The notes under the pieces are model-generated. The model worked only from the letters and a program-made list of their open reading frames with translations. It was not told the DNA's origin and ran no database searches. Positions 34,306 to 43,812 of a DNA stretch of 64,000 nt are shown here, in pieces. Every line of letters starts with the position of its first letter. Position 1 is the first letter of the stretch. Location of the stretch: positions 1,054,001-1,118,000 of the forward strand of contig NZ_CP064689.1 in the NCBI RefSeq assembly GCF_023100945.1, written 5' to 3'. This stretch comes from Bradyrhizobium sp. 200 (GTDB taxonomy: Bacteria; Pseudomonadota; Alphaproteobacteria; Rhizobiales; Xanthobacteraceae). Both the position numbers and the translations under genes were made by a program.

Positions 34306-35122
34306 TCGCCGCATTCAGTTCGCCGCCGTAAACGAAAATCGCGGCAATGAAATACAGAAACACCAGCGCGATAATGACCGAGGCAAGCCCCGCATACATC
34401 GTCACGTAGTTGCTGGCGAAGCGCGCCAGATATTGGCCGAAGACGATGCCCGAGATCAGCGATGCCACCATCGTAAAGACGATGCCCGGAAGGATCTGCA
34501 AAAAGCTTCGCCGGCCGCAGGGCAGCCAGGCGTGCAGCACGAACAGCGCCACAATCATCGCCGTGATGGTGATGCCGTAACGGGCGAAATTGAGCAGGCT
34601 TTCGTTGGACTCGACGAAGAACGGAATGTGGCGGCGCGCCGTCTCCAGGATCAGCGGGCCGAGCACGATCAGGAACGCCATCGCCAGCGAGGTGAAGGCC
34701 GCGACCAGCGTATAGCCGATCGATTCCAGCCGGAGCCAGTACCATGCCCGCGGTTCCACCACCGAATAGGCGCGGTTCAGCGCGACCCGCACCGCCTCGA
34801 CGCCGTTGGAGGCGAAATAGACCGCCAGCACCGCGCCGACCGTCAGGATGTCGCCGCGCGTCGTGGTCAGCACGTCGTGGATTTCGCCTGACAGCGCGTC
34901 CGCGACCTGTTGCGGCCAGGTCTGCAGCAAGAGCCCCACGGCCCCGTCGGCCAGCTCCTTGGAGCCGAAAAAGCCGGCCAGCGACGTCAGCACGATCAGG
35001 AATGGGAACAGCGCCATCAATGTCGACAGCGCGATGTGGCTCGCGATTGCCCAGCCGTCATCGGCAAGGAACGTATAGAACGCCTCCATTGCGACGAGGT
35101 AGACGTAGCGAATGAGCCTCAC
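34229..35122 (-). CDS. YihY/BrkB family inner-membrane protein
   Basis: 297 residues with about six membrane segments. The family signature is seen in DDGWAIASHIALSTLMALFP, then ASNGVEAVRVALNRAYSVVE and LVFLYFIAAIFVYGGELNAA. The family was once called ribonuclease BN; that activity belongs to another protein, and its own role is unclear. It is convergent with, and overlaps, the hybrid kinase gene. Confidence 0.9.
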   Translation of the reverse strand: MRLIRYVYLVAMEAFYTFLADDGWAIASHIALSTLMALFPFLIVLTSLAGFFGSKELADGAVGLLLQTWPQQVADALSGEIHDVLTTTRGDILTVGAVLAVYFASNGVEAVRVALNRAYSVVEPRAWYWLRLESIGYTLVAAFTSLAMAFLIVLGPLILETARRHIPFFVESNESLLNFARYGITITAMIVALFVLHAWLPCGRRSFLQILPGIVFTMVASLISGIVFGQYLARFASNYVTMYAGLASVIIALVFLYFIAAIFVYGGELNAAIMKSRLPKGTSLHAAQSPGRAETQA

Positions 35123-35269
35123 ATCCCACCTCGATCAGGGGACGGCGATCCGGTCCCAAAGCTTGGGCTAGCATCTGATATTATTGGATTAAAGGCCAGA
35201 TCGTCGAGCGCTTGTGCGAGAACTTGTGAGCGTGTGGAAGTCGGCGCTTCGCGGTGTTATGTAGCGCCG

Positions 35270-35464
35270 ATGGCATCCTTTCTGAGTTCGATCGTCCTCC
35301 CGGTCGCGGTTGCGGCCGTAGCTGTCGTGCTGCTGCTCGGCCTCATCAACATGATGCGGGGTGGCTCGCCGAACCGCTCGCAGAGCCTGATGCGGCTCCG
35401 GGTGTTGCTGCAATTCATCGCCATCGTCATCACCATGGTCGTGGTCTGGGCGATAGGCAAATAA
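35270..35464 (+). CDS. Twin-transmembrane small protein (HIG1-like)
   Basis: 64 residues: two membrane segments (SIVLPVAVAAVAVVLLLGLI and LLQFIAIVITMVVVWAIG) joined by a basic loop NMMRGGSPNRSQSLMRLRV. This form sits before the cobalamin adenosyltransferase gene in many alphaproteobacteria. HIG1-type proteins elsewhere act on respiratory complexes; such a role here is inference. Only 18 bp separate it from the next gene, so they are cotranscribed. Confidence 0.8.
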   Translation: MASFLSSIVLPVAVAAVAVVLLLGLINMMRGGSPNRSQSLMRLRVLLQFIAIVITMVVVWAIGK

Positions 35465-35482
35465 GGGAAAAGGGAAGCGCCA

Positions 35483-36055
35483 ATGGTCGTGCTCAACCGC
35501 ATCTATACCAAGACCGGCGATGACGGCACCACGGCGCTCGGCAGCGGCGAACGCCGCCCGAAATACGATCTGCGCATCGCAGCCTATGGCACCGTGGATG
35601 AGACCAACGCCGCTATCGGCGTGGTACGGCTGCACCTCGGCGAGGCCCGCGAGCTCGATGCGATGCTGGGCCGGATCCAGAACGATTTGTTCGATCTCGG
35701 CGCCGACCTCGCAGTGCCGCAGCGCGACGGCAAGGCCGAGCGCCTGCGGATGCTGTCGAGCCAGGTCGAACGGCTCGAGCGCGACATCGACAGCCTGAAC
35801 GAGCATCTCGCGCCGCTGACCTCTTTTGTGCTGCCGGGCGGCACCCCCGCCGCCGCATACCTGCATCTCGCCCGCACCATATGTCGCAGGGCGGAACGGA
35901 TCATGGTGGAACTCGCAAGCCGGCCCGAGGAGCCCGTCGGCGAGGCCGCCATTCAATATATGAACCGCCTGTCGGATTTTCTGTTCGTCGCCAGCCGCGC
36001 CATGAACGATAATGGGGCCGGAGACGTGTTGTGGGTGCCGGGTCAGAACCGTTAA
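35483..36055 (+). CDS. pduO: PduO-type cob(I)alamin adenosyltransferase
   Basis: 190 residues. The N-terminal ATP site is IYTKTGDDGTTALGSGERRP, followed by YGTVDETNAAIG and the C-terminal CRRAERIMVELA helix, all typical of PduO. It transfers the adenosyl group from ATP to reduced cobalamin to form coenzyme B12. It sits in a conserved order with the twin-TM gene upstream and electron-transfer flavoprotein genes downstream, although these do not share its chemistry. Confidence 0.92.
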   Translation: MVVLNRIYTKTGDDGTTALGSGERRPKYDLRIAAYGTVDETNAAIGVVRLHLGEARELDAMLGRIQNDLFDLGADLAVPQRDGKAERLRMLSSQVERLERDIDSLNEHLAPLTSFVLPGGTPAAAYLHLARTICRRAERIMVELASRPEEPVGEAAIQYMNRLSDFLFVASRAMNDNGAGDVLWVPGQNR

Positions 36056-36191
36056 GATAGGCCTTATTCCGGGGCTGATTTTTGGCTTTCGCGCGTTGAC
36101 CGCCGATAGCGGGACCTTTAGGTTCCGCGCCCAAGCCATAACGAGCTAATACCAAGCCAATTTAACCCAGAATTCAAGCGAAAGAGGATCG

Positions 36192-36941
36192 ATGAAGGTT
36201 CTTGTGCCGGTAAAGCGGGTGGTCGATTACAACGTCAAGGTCCGCGTCAAGAGCGACGGAACGGGCGTCGAACTGGCCAACGTGAAGATGTCGATGAATC
36301 CGTTCGACGAAATCGCCGTCGAGGAAGCGCTGCGCCTGAAGGAAGCCGGCAAGGCGACCGAAGTGGTGGTGGTGTCGATCGGCCCGGCGCAGGCCTCGGA
36401 GACGATCCGGACCGGTCTCGCCATGGGCGCCGACCGCGGCATTCTCGTCAAGGCCGAAGGCAATGTGGAGCCGCTGGCGGTCGCCAAGATTCTGAAAGCG
36501 GTGGCGGAAGCCGAGAAGCCCGGCCTCATCATTCTCGGCAAGCAGGCGATTGACGACGATTCCAACCAGACCGGCCAGATGCTGGCGGCGCTGCTCGGAT
36601 GGTCGCAGGCGACCTTCGCCTCCAAGCTTGAAGTCGACGGAAGCGATTTCAACGTCACGCGCGAAGTCGACGGCGGCCTGCAGACCGTGAAACTGAAAGG
36701 GCCAGCGATCGTAACTACTGACTTGCGTCTGAATGAGCCGCGCTATGCCTCGCTGCCCAACATCATGAAGGCGAAGAAGAAGCCGATCGACGACAAGAGC
36801 GCGTCCGATTACGGCGTCGATCTCACGCCGCATCTCGAAGTGCTCAAGACCGCAGAACCGCCCGGCCGCAAGGGCGGCGTCAAGGTCAAGGACGTCGCTG
36901 AGCTGGTAACGAAACTCAAGACCGAAGCCGGGGTTCTCTGA
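36192..36941 (+). CDS. etfB: Electron transfer flavoprotein beta subunit
   Basis: 249 residues beginning [20 protein letters not shown]. The AMP-binding features [20 protein letters not shown] and [20 protein letters not shown] are diagnostic. With EtfA it accepts electrons from acyl-CoA and other dehydrogenases and passes them to ETF-quinone oxidoreductase. The stop codon overlaps the etfA start (TGATG), so the two are translationally coupled. Confidence 0.96.
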   Translation: MKVLVPVKRVVDYNVKVRVKSDGTGVELANVKMSMNPFDEIAVEEALRLKEAGKATEVVVVSIGPAQASETIRTGLAMGADRGILVKAEGNVEPLAVAKILKAVAEAEKPGLIILGKQAIDDDSNQTGQMLAALLGWSQATFASKLEVDGSDFNVTREVDGGLQTVKLKGPAIVTTDLRLNEPRYASLPNIMKAKKKPIDDKSASDYGVDLTPHLEVLKTAEPPGRKGGVKVKDVAELVTKLKTEAGVL

Positions 36942-37885
36942 TGACGACGCTATTGATTGCCGAACACGATAACGCGTCGATCAAGGACGCGACCAACAAG
37001 GCGCTGACGGCAGCCGCAGCGCTTGGCGCTGAAGTCCACGTGCTGGTTGCCGGCGAGAACGCCAAGGCGGCGGCCGATGCCGCGGCCAAGCTTGCCGGCG
37101 TCAAGAAGGTGCTGCTCGCCGACAACGCCGCCTACGCGCATGATCTCGCCGAGCCGCTCGCTGCGCTGATCGTATCGCTGGCGCCTTCCTACGACGCCTT
37201 CGTCGCGCCCGCGACCTCGCGCTTCAAGAACGTGATGCCGCGCGTCGCAGCGCTGCTCGACGTGATGCAGGTCTCGGAGATCATCAAGGTGGTCTCGCCC
37301 GACACGTTCGAGCGGCCGATCTATGCCGGCAACGCGATCCAGACGGTGAAATCCAAGGACGCCAAGAAGGTCATCACGGTGCGCACCTCGACCTTTGCTG
37401 CCGCCGGCGATGGCGGCAGTGCGACGGTCGAGAACGCCGCAGCGGCGGCCGATCCGGGCCTTTCCAGCTTCGTCGGCGAGGAGGTTGCCAGGAGCGACCG
37501 TCCGGAACTGACGTCCGCCAAGATCATCGTCTCCGGTGGCCGCGCCATGCAGAGCCGCGAAAACTTTGCCAAATATATCGAGCCGCTCGCCGACAAGCTC
37601 GGCGCGGGCGTCGGCGCCTCGCGCGCCGCGGTCGACGCCGGCTATGCGCCGAACGACTGGCAGGTCGGCCAAACCGGCAAGGTGGTCGCTCCGGAACTAT
37701 ATGTCGCCATCGGCATCTCCGGCGCGATCCAGCATCTCGCCGGCATGAAGGATTCCAAGGTGATCGTTGCGATCAACAAGGATGAAGACGCGCCGATTTT
37801 CCAGGTCGCCGATTATGGCCTGGTCGCGGACCTCTATCAGGCGGTTCCTGAACTGACTGAAGCGCTCGGCAAGCTCGGCAAGTAA
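36941..37885 (+). CDS. etfA: Electron transfer flavoprotein alpha subunit
   Basis: 314 residues. The C-terminal FAD domain has [40 protein letters not shown] and [20 protein letters not shown], the standard FAD-binding loops. It forms the heterodimer with EtfB. It is followed by hairpins and then by 3-hydroxybutyryl-CoA dehydrogenase, which fits a fatty-acid oxidation locus. Confidence 0.96.
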   Translation: MTTLLIAEHDNASIKDATNKALTAAAALGAEVHVLVAGENAKAAADAAAKLAGVKKVLLADNAAYAHDLAEPLAALIVSLAPSYDAFVAPATSRFKNVMPRVAALLDVMQVSEIIKVVSPDTFERPIYAGNAIQTVKSKDAKKVITVRTSTFAAAGDGGSATVENAAAAADPGLSSFVGEEVARSDRPELTSAKIIVSGGRAMQSRENFAKYIEPLADKLGAGVGASRAAVDAGYAPNDWQVGQTGKVVAPELYVAIGISGAIQHLAGMKDSKVIVAINKDEDAPIFQVADYGLVADLYQAVPELTEALGKLGK

Positions 37886-37892
37886 AGACGGA

Positions 37893-37919
37893 GAGCATGA
37901 TCCGGAAAAGATCGTGCTC
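37893..37919. repeat. GAGCATGATC hairpin, degenerate dispersed repeat
   Basis: GAGCATGATC-CGGAAAA-GATCGTGCTC forms a 10-bp stem with one mismatch, followed by AAACAAAAAGATGG. This is a shortened form of a repeat common between Bradyrhizobium genes and may end the etfBA transcript. Confidence 0.65.
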
Positions 37920-37936
37920 AAACAAAAAGATGGAGT

Positions 37937-37965
37937 GGGATGACGATTCGAAGGAACGTCATCCC
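37937..37965. terminator. Hairpin downstream of etfA
   Basis: GGGATGACG and CGTCATCCC form a perfect 9-bp stem around an 11-nt loop, just after the repeat at 37893. There is no T tract; it may stabilise the 3' end rather than terminate. Confidence 0.45.
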
Positions 37966-38147
37966 GGATCGGCCGGCCGGGCAACGTCCGGCCGATGTTT
38001 ACCTTAAGTGGTTGCGAGCGAAGTGAATTAAGCTTCGCGTGAAGAATACGTGCCAATGATGGGACTGAAACCTCGATTCCGTTTATATCGTATCTGAGGT
38101 TCAGAGATGAACAGGCGCGATGTCGCGCCGTTCCGGTGGATGACAAG

Positions 38148-39029
38148 ATGGCGGTGACAATCAAGAAGGTCGGCGTGATCGGCTCGGGCCAGATGGGCAA
38201 CGGCATCGCGCATGTGGCGGCACTTGCCGGCTTCGACGTGGTGCTCAACGACGTGTCCGGCGAACGGCTGAAATCGGCGATGGCCACCATCAACGGCCAT
38301 CTGTCGCGTCAGGTCGCCAAGAAGGTGATTACCGAGGACGCCCGCAAGCAAGCGCTTGGCCTGATCACTTCCAGCGAGACGCTCGACGGCTTGTCGGATT
38401 GCGACATCGTGATCGAGACCGCGGTCGAGAAGGAAGAGGTCAAGCGCAAGATCTTTCATGAGCTCTGCACGGTGCTGAAGCCGGAAGCGATCGTCGCGAC
38501 CAACTCCTCGTCAATCTCGATCACGCGGCTCGCCGCTTCGACCGACCGTCCCGAACGCTTCATCGGCATTCATTTCATGAATCCGGTGCCGGCGATGGAA
38601 CTGGTCGAGTTGATCCGCGGCATCGCCACCGACGATTCCACCTTCGACACTTCCAAGGAGTTTGTCGGCAAGCTCGGCAAGCAGATCGCGGTATCGGAGG
38701 ATTTCCCGGCCTTCATCGTCAACCGCATCCTGCTGCCGATGATCAACGAGGCGATCTACACGCTCTATGAGGGCGTCGGGAATGTCGAGGCGATCGACGC
38801 CGCCATGAAGCTCGGCGCGCATCACCCGATGGGACCGCTGGAACTGGCCGATTTCATCGGGCTCGATACCTGCCTGTCGATCATGCAGGTGCTGCACGAG
38901 GGGCTGGCGGATTCGAAATACCGGCCATGCCCGCTGCTCGTGAAGTACGTCGAGGCCGGCTGGCTCGGCCGCAAGACGCAGCGCGGCTTCTACGACTATC
39001 GCGGCGACAAGCCGGTTCCGACGCGCTGA
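38148..39029 (+). CDS. 3-hydroxybutyryl-CoA dehydrogenase
   Basis: 293 residues from MAVTIKKVGVIGSGQMGNGI; GTG at 38136 is an alternative. The NAD site is GVIGSGQMGNGIAHVA; the active-site region contains TNSSSISITRLA and FIGIHFMNPVPAMELVE with the catalytic His. The C-terminal domain has HHPMGPLELADFIGLDT. It oxidises 3-hydroxyacyl-CoA (or reduces acetoacetyl-CoA) in butyrate and polyhydroxybutyrate metabolism. It follows etfBA. Confidence 0.94.
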   Translation: MAVTIKKVGVIGSGQMGNGIAHVAALAGFDVVLNDVSGERLKSAMATINGHLSRQVAKKVITEDARKQALGLITSSETLDGLSDCDIVIETAVEKEEVKRKIFHELCTVLKPEAIVATNSSSISITRLAASTDRPERFIGIHFMNPVPAMELVELIRGIATDDSTFDTSKEFVGKLGKQIAVSEDFPAFIVNRILLPMINEAIYTLYEGVGNVEAIDAAMKLGAHHPMGPLELADFIGLDTCLSIMQVLHEGLADSKYRPCPLLVKYVEAGWLGRKTQRGFYDYRGDKPVPTR

Positions 39030-39034
39030 TTTCC

Positions 39035-39164
39035 CGTCATTGCCGGGCATAGCCGTCTGAAGGACGGCGTCGCTTCCGCTCGCCTATGACCCGGCAATCC
39101 ATCTTTTTTGAAAACGCTCCTTGGGGAGCGCGATGGATGCGCGGGTCAAGCCCGCGCATGACGT
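39035..39164. repeat. Composite palindromic repeat
   Basis: Left border CGTCATTGCCGGGCATAGCC, inner TGACCCGGCAATCCATC, and right part GCGATGGATGCGCGGGTCAA with GCCCGCGCATGACG. Border words match the element at 31902-32053 in the opposite sense, so both belong to one family. Confidence 0.75.
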
Positions 39165-39266
39165 CCGAGGGTTGTGGCCGTCGGTTTTTCCCGTTCCCGG
39201 CTTGTCTCCAGAATTCGTTAACCGGTGCCGGGATAGGGTGCCCTCACGTTCTAAGGAGTGCTGTGT

Positions 39267-39446
39267 ATGGACTTGATGGCTATGGTTTCGAGCATGCTGG
39301 CGATGAAGGCGGCGGGCACGCAACAGCAGATCCAGACCTCGATCATCAAGCAGAACGCGGACGCGGAGAAAGCCGCGGTCCAGACGCTGCTCGGCACGGC
39401 CAATCTCGCCCCCGGCGTCGGTAGCAACGTCAACATTGCGGCCTGA
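39267..39446 (+). CDS. YjfB-like putative motility protein
   Basis: 59 residues: MDLMAMVSSMLAMKAAGTQQ then QIQTSIIKQNADAEKAAVQT, helical and amphipathic, without a signal peptide. AAGGAG stands eight bases before the ATG. The length and the Gln-rich helix fit the small YjfB/putative motility family found across rhizobia. No flagellar genes are near. Function unknown. Confidence 0.72.
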   Translation: MDLMAMVSSMLAMKAAGTQQQIQTSIIKQNADAEKAAVQTLLGTANLAPGVGSNVNIAA

Positions 39447-39478
39447 GACAAAGTCCGTCGCAGCATTAAACCCTTGGA

Positions 39479-39580
39479 CCCTCATGGGGAGGAGCGCGTC
39501 TTCGCGCGTCTCGAACCATGTGGCCCCGCTGGTGCCATTCATCCTTCGAGACGCCGCTAACGCGGCTCCTCAGGATGAGG
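39479..39580. repeat. CCTCATGGGGAGG palindromic repeat
   Basis: CCCTCATGGGGAGGAGCGCG and GCGCGTCTCGAACCATG at the left pair in pattern with TCCTTCGAGACGCC and GGCTCCTCAGGATGAGG at the right, each half holding a hairpin. This is a third REP-like type in the window, located between the YjfB-like gene and tlpA. Confidence 0.75.
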
Positions 39581-39616
39581 TCTGGCAGGCGTAGCGCCGG
39601 CGCGCCTTCGCCCGTT

Positions 39617-40306
39617 CTAAGACCCCGCCTTCACCGGCTGCATGGCGGCCTTGATCAGCTTGATCGCGTCGTCGCTGGCCCATTCGGCGGGGCCGGCAAG
39701 GTTGCCGATCTCGCAGCCCTGGCCGTCGACCAGCACCGAGGTCGGCATGCCCAGGGCCTTGCCTATGCTCTTAAGATCCTGAAAAACTTTGGCTTTTGAG
39801 TCCGCAAAATAGCCAAGCCTGGTCAGATTCGCTTCTTTCAGGAAGTTTCGGGGCTTCTCCGGGTCGCGGGTGTCGATATTGACGGCGACCACCTCGAAAT
39901 CCTTGCCTCCGAGCTTGGCCTGCAGGCTGTCGAGCGCCGGCATCTCTTTACGGCAAGGCACGCACCATGTGGCCCAGAGGTTCACCAGCACGGTCTTGCC
40001 GCGCCATTCCGACAGCTTCCTCGGCTTGCCCTCGGCATCCTCAAAGGCGAGGTCAGGGAGCCGCAGCGGGGTCGTCGCCATGGTCAGCGCGGCCACCTCG
40101 CCATGCGCCAGCGGCGCGATCTTACGGGCCAGCTCGACGGCCCCCGTACAGGAGGGATCGCCGCCGGCGCTGCGCTTGAAGCCGCCGAGCCCGTAAAACG
40201 CGCCCAATCCGATCACGCCCACAGCCGCCACTGCACCCATGGCGAGTGGGATCCGGCGCTTCGTGGCCGGGCGGGGCGGGGACATTTCGGGCATATCGTT
40301 TGTCAT
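39617..40306 (-). CDS. tlpA: Thiol:disulfide interchange protein TlpA
   Basis: 229 residues. One N-terminal membrane anchor (IPLAMGAVAAVGVIGLGAFY) puts the thioredoxin domain in the periplasm. The active site is WATWCVPCRKE (Cys115, Cys118), and GMPTSVLVDGQGCEIG carries the cis-proline. Bradyrhizobium TlpA reduces proteins needed for cytochrome aa3 assembly. It is divergent from argH, an arrangement known in that genus. The repeat array upstream of argH lies in the shared region. Confidence 0.94.
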   Translation of the reverse strand: MTNDMPEMSPPRPATKRRIPLAMGAVAAVGVIGLGAFYGLGGFKRSAGGDPSCTGAVELARKIAPLAHGEVAALTMATTPLRLPDLAFEDAEGKPRKLSEWRGKTVLVNLWATWCVPCRKEMPALDSLQAKLGGKDFEVVAVNIDTRDPEKPRNFLKEANLTRLGYFADSKAKVFQDLKSIGKALGMPTSVLVDGQGCEIGNLAGPAEWASDDAIKLIKAAMQPVKAGS

Positions 40307-40403
40307 CCTGTATCAGATACGGCTATGCAGGGCTCAAGGTTACGGTCGAATTACGGTCGAAACCGGCGCGGCGTTTCGCTGCGGATGCGACGATATAGAT
40401 GGC

Positions 40404-40449
40404 AGGCCTTGAGAAAGTAAGGCTTGAGAAAGTAAGGCTTGAGAAGTCA
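40404..40449 (+). repeat. Three tandem 15-16 bp repeats abutting the argH start
   Basis: AGGCCTTGAGAAAGTA, AGGCTTGAGAAAGTA and AGGCTTGAGAAGTCA follow without gaps (40404-40419, 40420-40434, 40435-40449). The last ends on the A of the argH ATG, and each junction creates a TAAGG ribosome-binding-like sequence. Confidence 0.85.
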
Positions 40450-41846
40450 TGAGCAACAAGATGTGGGGCGGCCGGTTCACCGAGCGTCCCGATGCGATCA
40501 TGGAGGAAATCAACGTCTCGATCGACGTCGATCGTCATCTCTATGCCCAGGACATCGCCGCGTCGAAGGCCCACGCGGCGATGCTGGCCGCGGAAGGCAT
40601 TATCTCCGCGAGTGATGCGAAAAATATCGGCAAGGGTCTAGACACGATTTTGTCAGAAATCGGCAAGGGCGCGTTCGACTTCAAGCGCGCGCTCGAAGAC
40701 ATCCATATGAATGTCGAGAGCCGGCTTTCCGAATTGATCGGTCCCGCCGCCGGACGGCTGCATACCGCGCGCTCCCGCAACGACCAGGTGGCGACCGATT
40801 TCCGGCTCTATGTCCGCGACACGATCGACGAGACCGATGCGGCGCTGGCCGCCTTCCAGCATGCGCTGGCCAGCCGCGCGCTGGAACATGCCGCGACCGT
40901 GATGCCGGGATTTACCCATCTGCAGACCGCGCAGCCGGTGACGTTCGGGCATCATCTACTTGCCTATGTCGAGATGGCTGCGCGCGACCGTGGCCGCTTT
41001 GCCGACGCGCGCAAGCGGCTGAACGAATCGCCGCTTGGGGCTGCGGCGCTGGCCGGAACCTCGTTTCCGATCGACCGGACCGCCACCGCCAAGGCGCTCG
41101 GCTTCGACCGCCCGATGGCCAATTCGCTGGATGCGGTCTCGGATCGCGACTTCGTGCTCGAAACCTTGTCCGCGGCGTCGATCGCTTCCGTGCACATGTC
41201 GCGCTTTGCCGAGGAAATCGTGATCTGGACCTCGCCGCTGGTCGGCCTCGTGCGGCTCTCGGATAAATTCACCACCGGCTCCTCGATCATGCCGCAGAAG
41301 CGCAATCCGGACGCGGCCGAACTGGTGCGCGCCAAGACCGGCCGGGTGATCGGCGCGCTGAACGGTCTCCTGATCGTGATGAAGGGGCTGCCGCTCGCCT
41401 ATCAAAAGGACATGCAGGAGGACAAGCAGGGCGCGATGGAGGCGTTTGGTGCGCTCTCGCTCGCGATTCGCGCGATGACCGGCATGGTCCTCGATCTCGC
41501 CCCCGACGAGAACAGGATGAAGGCCGCCGCCGGCGAGGGCTATGCCACCGCCACCGATCTGGCCGACTGGCTGGTGCGGACGCTGAAAATGCCGTTCCGC
41601 GACGCCCATCACGTCACCGGGCGCATCGTTGGCCTGGCGTCGAAGCAGGGCATCGCGCTGCATGAACTGCCGCTGAAGGCGATGCAGGAGGTCGAACCGA
41701 AGATTTCGGCCGATGCCCTGGGCGTGCTGTCGGTGGAGGCCTCGGTCAAGAGCCGGACCAGCTATGGCGGCACCGCGCCGAAGAACGTGCTTTCCCAGGC
41801 CAAAGCCTGGCTGAAGCGGCTGGAAAAAGAGCAAAAATTGGGCTGA
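40449..41846 (+). CDS. argH: Argininosuccinate lyase
   Basis: 465 residues. [20 protein letters not shown] is the family start, and the fumarase/aspartase signature [20 protein letters not shown] is intact, as is [17 protein letters not shown]. It splits argininosuccinate into arginine and fumarate in the last step of arginine synthesis. A small lipoprotein and lysA follow in the same direction, the usual alphaproteobacterial order. Its leader contains a tandem repeat that could affect translation. Confidence 0.97.
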   Translation: MSNKMWGGRFTERPDAIMEEINVSIDVDRHLYAQDIAASKAHAAMLAAEGIISASDAKNIGKGLDTILSEIGKGAFDFKRALEDIHMNVESRLSELIGPAAGRLHTARSRNDQVATDFRLYVRDTIDETDAALAAFQHALASRALEHAATVMPGFTHLQTAQPVTFGHHLLAYVEMAARDRGRFADARKRLNESPLGAAALAGTSFPIDRTATAKALGFDRPMANSLDAVSDRDFVLETLSAASIASVHMSRFAEEIVIWTSPLVGLVRLSDKFTTGSSIMPQKRNPDAAELVRAKTGRVIGALNGLLIVMKGLPLAYQKDMQEDKQGAMEAFGALSLAIRAMTGMVLDLAPDENRMKAAAGEGYATATDLADWLVRTLKMPFRDAHHVTGRIVGLASKQGIALHELPLKAMQEVEPKISADALGVLSVEASVKSRTSYGGTAPKNVLSQAKAWLKRLEKEQKLG

Positions 41847-41958
41847 TGAAAAAGTTTCGCTGCAATTTCTTAGGTTTTTCTTGGGTTTCCGTGGCGGATC
41901 GGCACTCGCCAGACTGCGGCAATCTTTGTATGGTGCGGCGCGCATTGGGGATTTCGTC

Positions 41959-42225
41959 GTGATCAGTAACTACCGCCCGTCATCGTCGGGATGGGCCATC
42001 ATCCTGTTGAGCGTGACTGCGCTCGCGCTCGGAGGCTGCGGACGCAAGGGCGGGCTCGACCTGCCGCCGAACGCGGCGGCGCCAGCGGCCCAGGCCACGT
42101 CGGATACCGAGACCGAGCGCGCGGCGCAGCCCGGCGTCTTCAATTCGACCTACGGAACCGAGGCAGGCCCCAGCGCGCCCAGGGGCGGCAAGAAGAAATT
42201 CGTTCTCGATCCGCTGCTGGACTGA
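41959..42225 (+). CDS. lptM: LptM-like small lipoprotein
   Basis: 88 residues from the GTG at 41959: a basic N-region, hydrophobic WAIILLSVTALALGGCGRKG with a lipobox (Leu-Gly-Gly-Cys), then LDLPPN and a disordered tail. The lipobox followed by GRKG-x-LDLPP is the hallmark of the small lipoprotein found just before lysA in proteobacteria; in E. coli LptM helps mature the LptD translocon. Eleven bp separate it from lysA. Confidence 0.78.
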   Translation: MISNYRPSSSGWAIILLSVTALALGGCGRKGGLDLPPNAAAPAAQATSDTETERAAQPGVFNSTYGTEAGPSAPRGGKKKFVLDPLLD

Positions 42226-42236
42226 CCGAGCGCGCC

Positions 42237-43502
42237 ATGAACCATTTCGACTATCGCAACGGCGTGCTGCACGCCGAGGCCGTGAACCTGTCCGACCTGG
42301 CGGATGCCGTCGGCACGCCGTTCTATTGCTATTCGACGGCGACGCTGGAGCGCCACTACCGCGTCTTCACCGAGGCCTTTGCCGGCGAGAAGACGCTGGT
42401 CTGCTACGCCATGAAGGCGAATTCCAACCAGTCGGTGCTGCGCACGCTGGCCAAGCTTGGCGCCGGGGCCGACGTCGTGTCCGGCGGCGAACTCAAGCGC
42501 GCGCTGGCGGCGGGGATTCCGCCGAGCAAGATTCTTTTCTCGGGCGTCGGCAAGACCGAGCCCGAACTGCGCGCCGCGCTTGCCGCGGATATTCTCTGCA
42601 TCAACGTCGAATCCGAGCCCGAACTGGAATTGCTCTCGAAGCTCGCGGTCGAGACCGGCAAGACCGCGCGGATTTCCTTGCGGGTCAATCCGGACGTCGA
42701 TGCCGGCACCCATGCCAAGATCGCCACCGGCAAGTCCGAGAACAAGTTCGGTATTCCGATCGAGCGGGCGCGTGAGGTCTATGCCCGCGCGGCGAAGCTG
42801 CCGGGCATCGAGGTGACCGGTACCGACATGCATATCGGCAGCCAGATCACCGATCTCTCCAAGATGGAAACCGCGTTCCGGATCCTGTCCGATTTCGTGC
42901 AGACGCTGCGCGCCGACGGCCACAAGATCGAGCATATCGATTTCGGCGGCGGGCTCGGCATTCCCTATCATGCAGACCGCGAAGCGCCGCCGCTGCCGTC
43001 CGCCTATGCCGCGATGGTCAAGCGCGTGACGCATAATCTCGGCTGCACGCTGATGTTCGAGCCCGGACGGATGATCGTCGGCAATGCCGGTATCCTGGTG
43101 TCCCGCGTCATCTACGTGAAGCCGGGCGAGGCCAAGAACTTCGTCATCATCGATGCCGCGATGAACGATTTGATCCGGCCGACGTTGTACGAAGCCCACC
43201 ACGACATTCTCCCCGTTCGCGAGCCGGCAAGGGCTGCGCGAACGATCACGGCCGACGTGGTCGGGCCGGTCTGCGAAACTGGCGACTATCTCGCACTCGA
43301 TCGCAACCTGCCTGAGCCCAAGGCGGGCGACCTCCTCGCCATCATGACCGCCGGCGCCTACGGCGCGGTGCAGTCCGGCTTCTACAATACGCGCGCGCTG
43401 GTGCCGGAAGTCCTCGTCAAGGACAACCAGTACGCCGTGGTCCGCCCGCGCATCGAGGTCGAGGAACTGATCGCGATGGACCGGCTGGCGCCCTGGCTGT
43501 GA
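42237..43502 (+). CDS. lysA: Diaminopimelate decarboxylase
   Basis: 421 residues. The PLP lysine is Lys60 in LVCYAMKANSNQSVL, with HIGSQITDLSKMETA, the glycine loop HIDFGGGLGIPY, EPGRMIVGNAG and the C-terminal cysteine region VGPVCETGDYLA. It makes lysine from meso-diaminopimelate. The frame is open far upstream, but MNHFDYRNGVLHAEA is the family start. Probably cotranscribed with argH and the lipoprotein. Confidence 0.97.
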   Translation: MNHFDYRNGVLHAEAVNLSDLADAVGTPFYCYSTATLERHYRVFTEAFAGEKTLVCYAMKANSNQSVLRTLAKLGAGADVVSGGELKRALAAGIPPSKILFSGVGKTEPELRAALAADILCINVESEPELELLSKLAVETGKTARISLRVNPDVDAGTHAKIATGKSENKFGIPIERAREVYARAAKLPGIEVTGTDMHIGSQITDLSKMETAFRILSDFVQTLRADGHKIEHIDFGGGLGIPYHADREAPPLPSAYAAMVKRVTHNLGCTLMFEPGRMIVGNAGILVSRVIYVKPGEAKNFVIIDAAMNDLIRPTLYEAHHDILPVREPARAARTITADVVGPVCETGDYLALDRNLPEPKAGDLLAIMTAGAYGAVQSGFYNTRALVPEVLVKDNQYAVVRPRIEVEELIAMDRLAPWL

Positions 43503-43617
43503 TTGCGTAGGCGGTCATGGCGCATTGCAGCGGGCCCGAGTCGGCTACAGGACAGACACTGAACAAGCTCAGGTATGTACTGAGTGAGACCGTCGGTAAC
43601 ATACCCCGCGTGGTGTC

Positions 43618-43812
43618 ATGCAGCGTAAGCGTTCAATTCCGCACTCGTTTGATGAACGTCTGGCCGCCGAGAAAAAGCAGCTCGAAGAACAGGCTGCGCT
43701 ATTGCCGCCAGGATCGGTGAAGGACGTGGTGCTACGGAAGATCGGGCAACTGAACACCGCGATCCATGTCAGCGAGTTGCTGAAGTCGCCCGGCTCGAGA
43801 TCGCCGGAATAG
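43618..43812 (+). CDS. Small hypothetical protein
   Basis: 64 residues: MQRKRSIPHSFDERLAAEKK then QLEEQAALLPPGSVKDVVLR, a charged helical peptide without signal or membrane segment. Similar short proteins are frequent in Bradyrhizobium genomes. It stands alone downstream of lysA at the beginning of an accessory-looking stretch. Confidence 0.62.
   Translation: MQRKRSIPHSFDERLAAEKKQLEEQAALLPPGSVKDVVLRKIGQLNTAIHVSELLKSPGSRSPE

Noticed and set aside
35189..36139. 316-codon frame across the twin-TM and PduO genes
   Set aside because: Both genes on the plus strand have clear families; the antisense frame does not.
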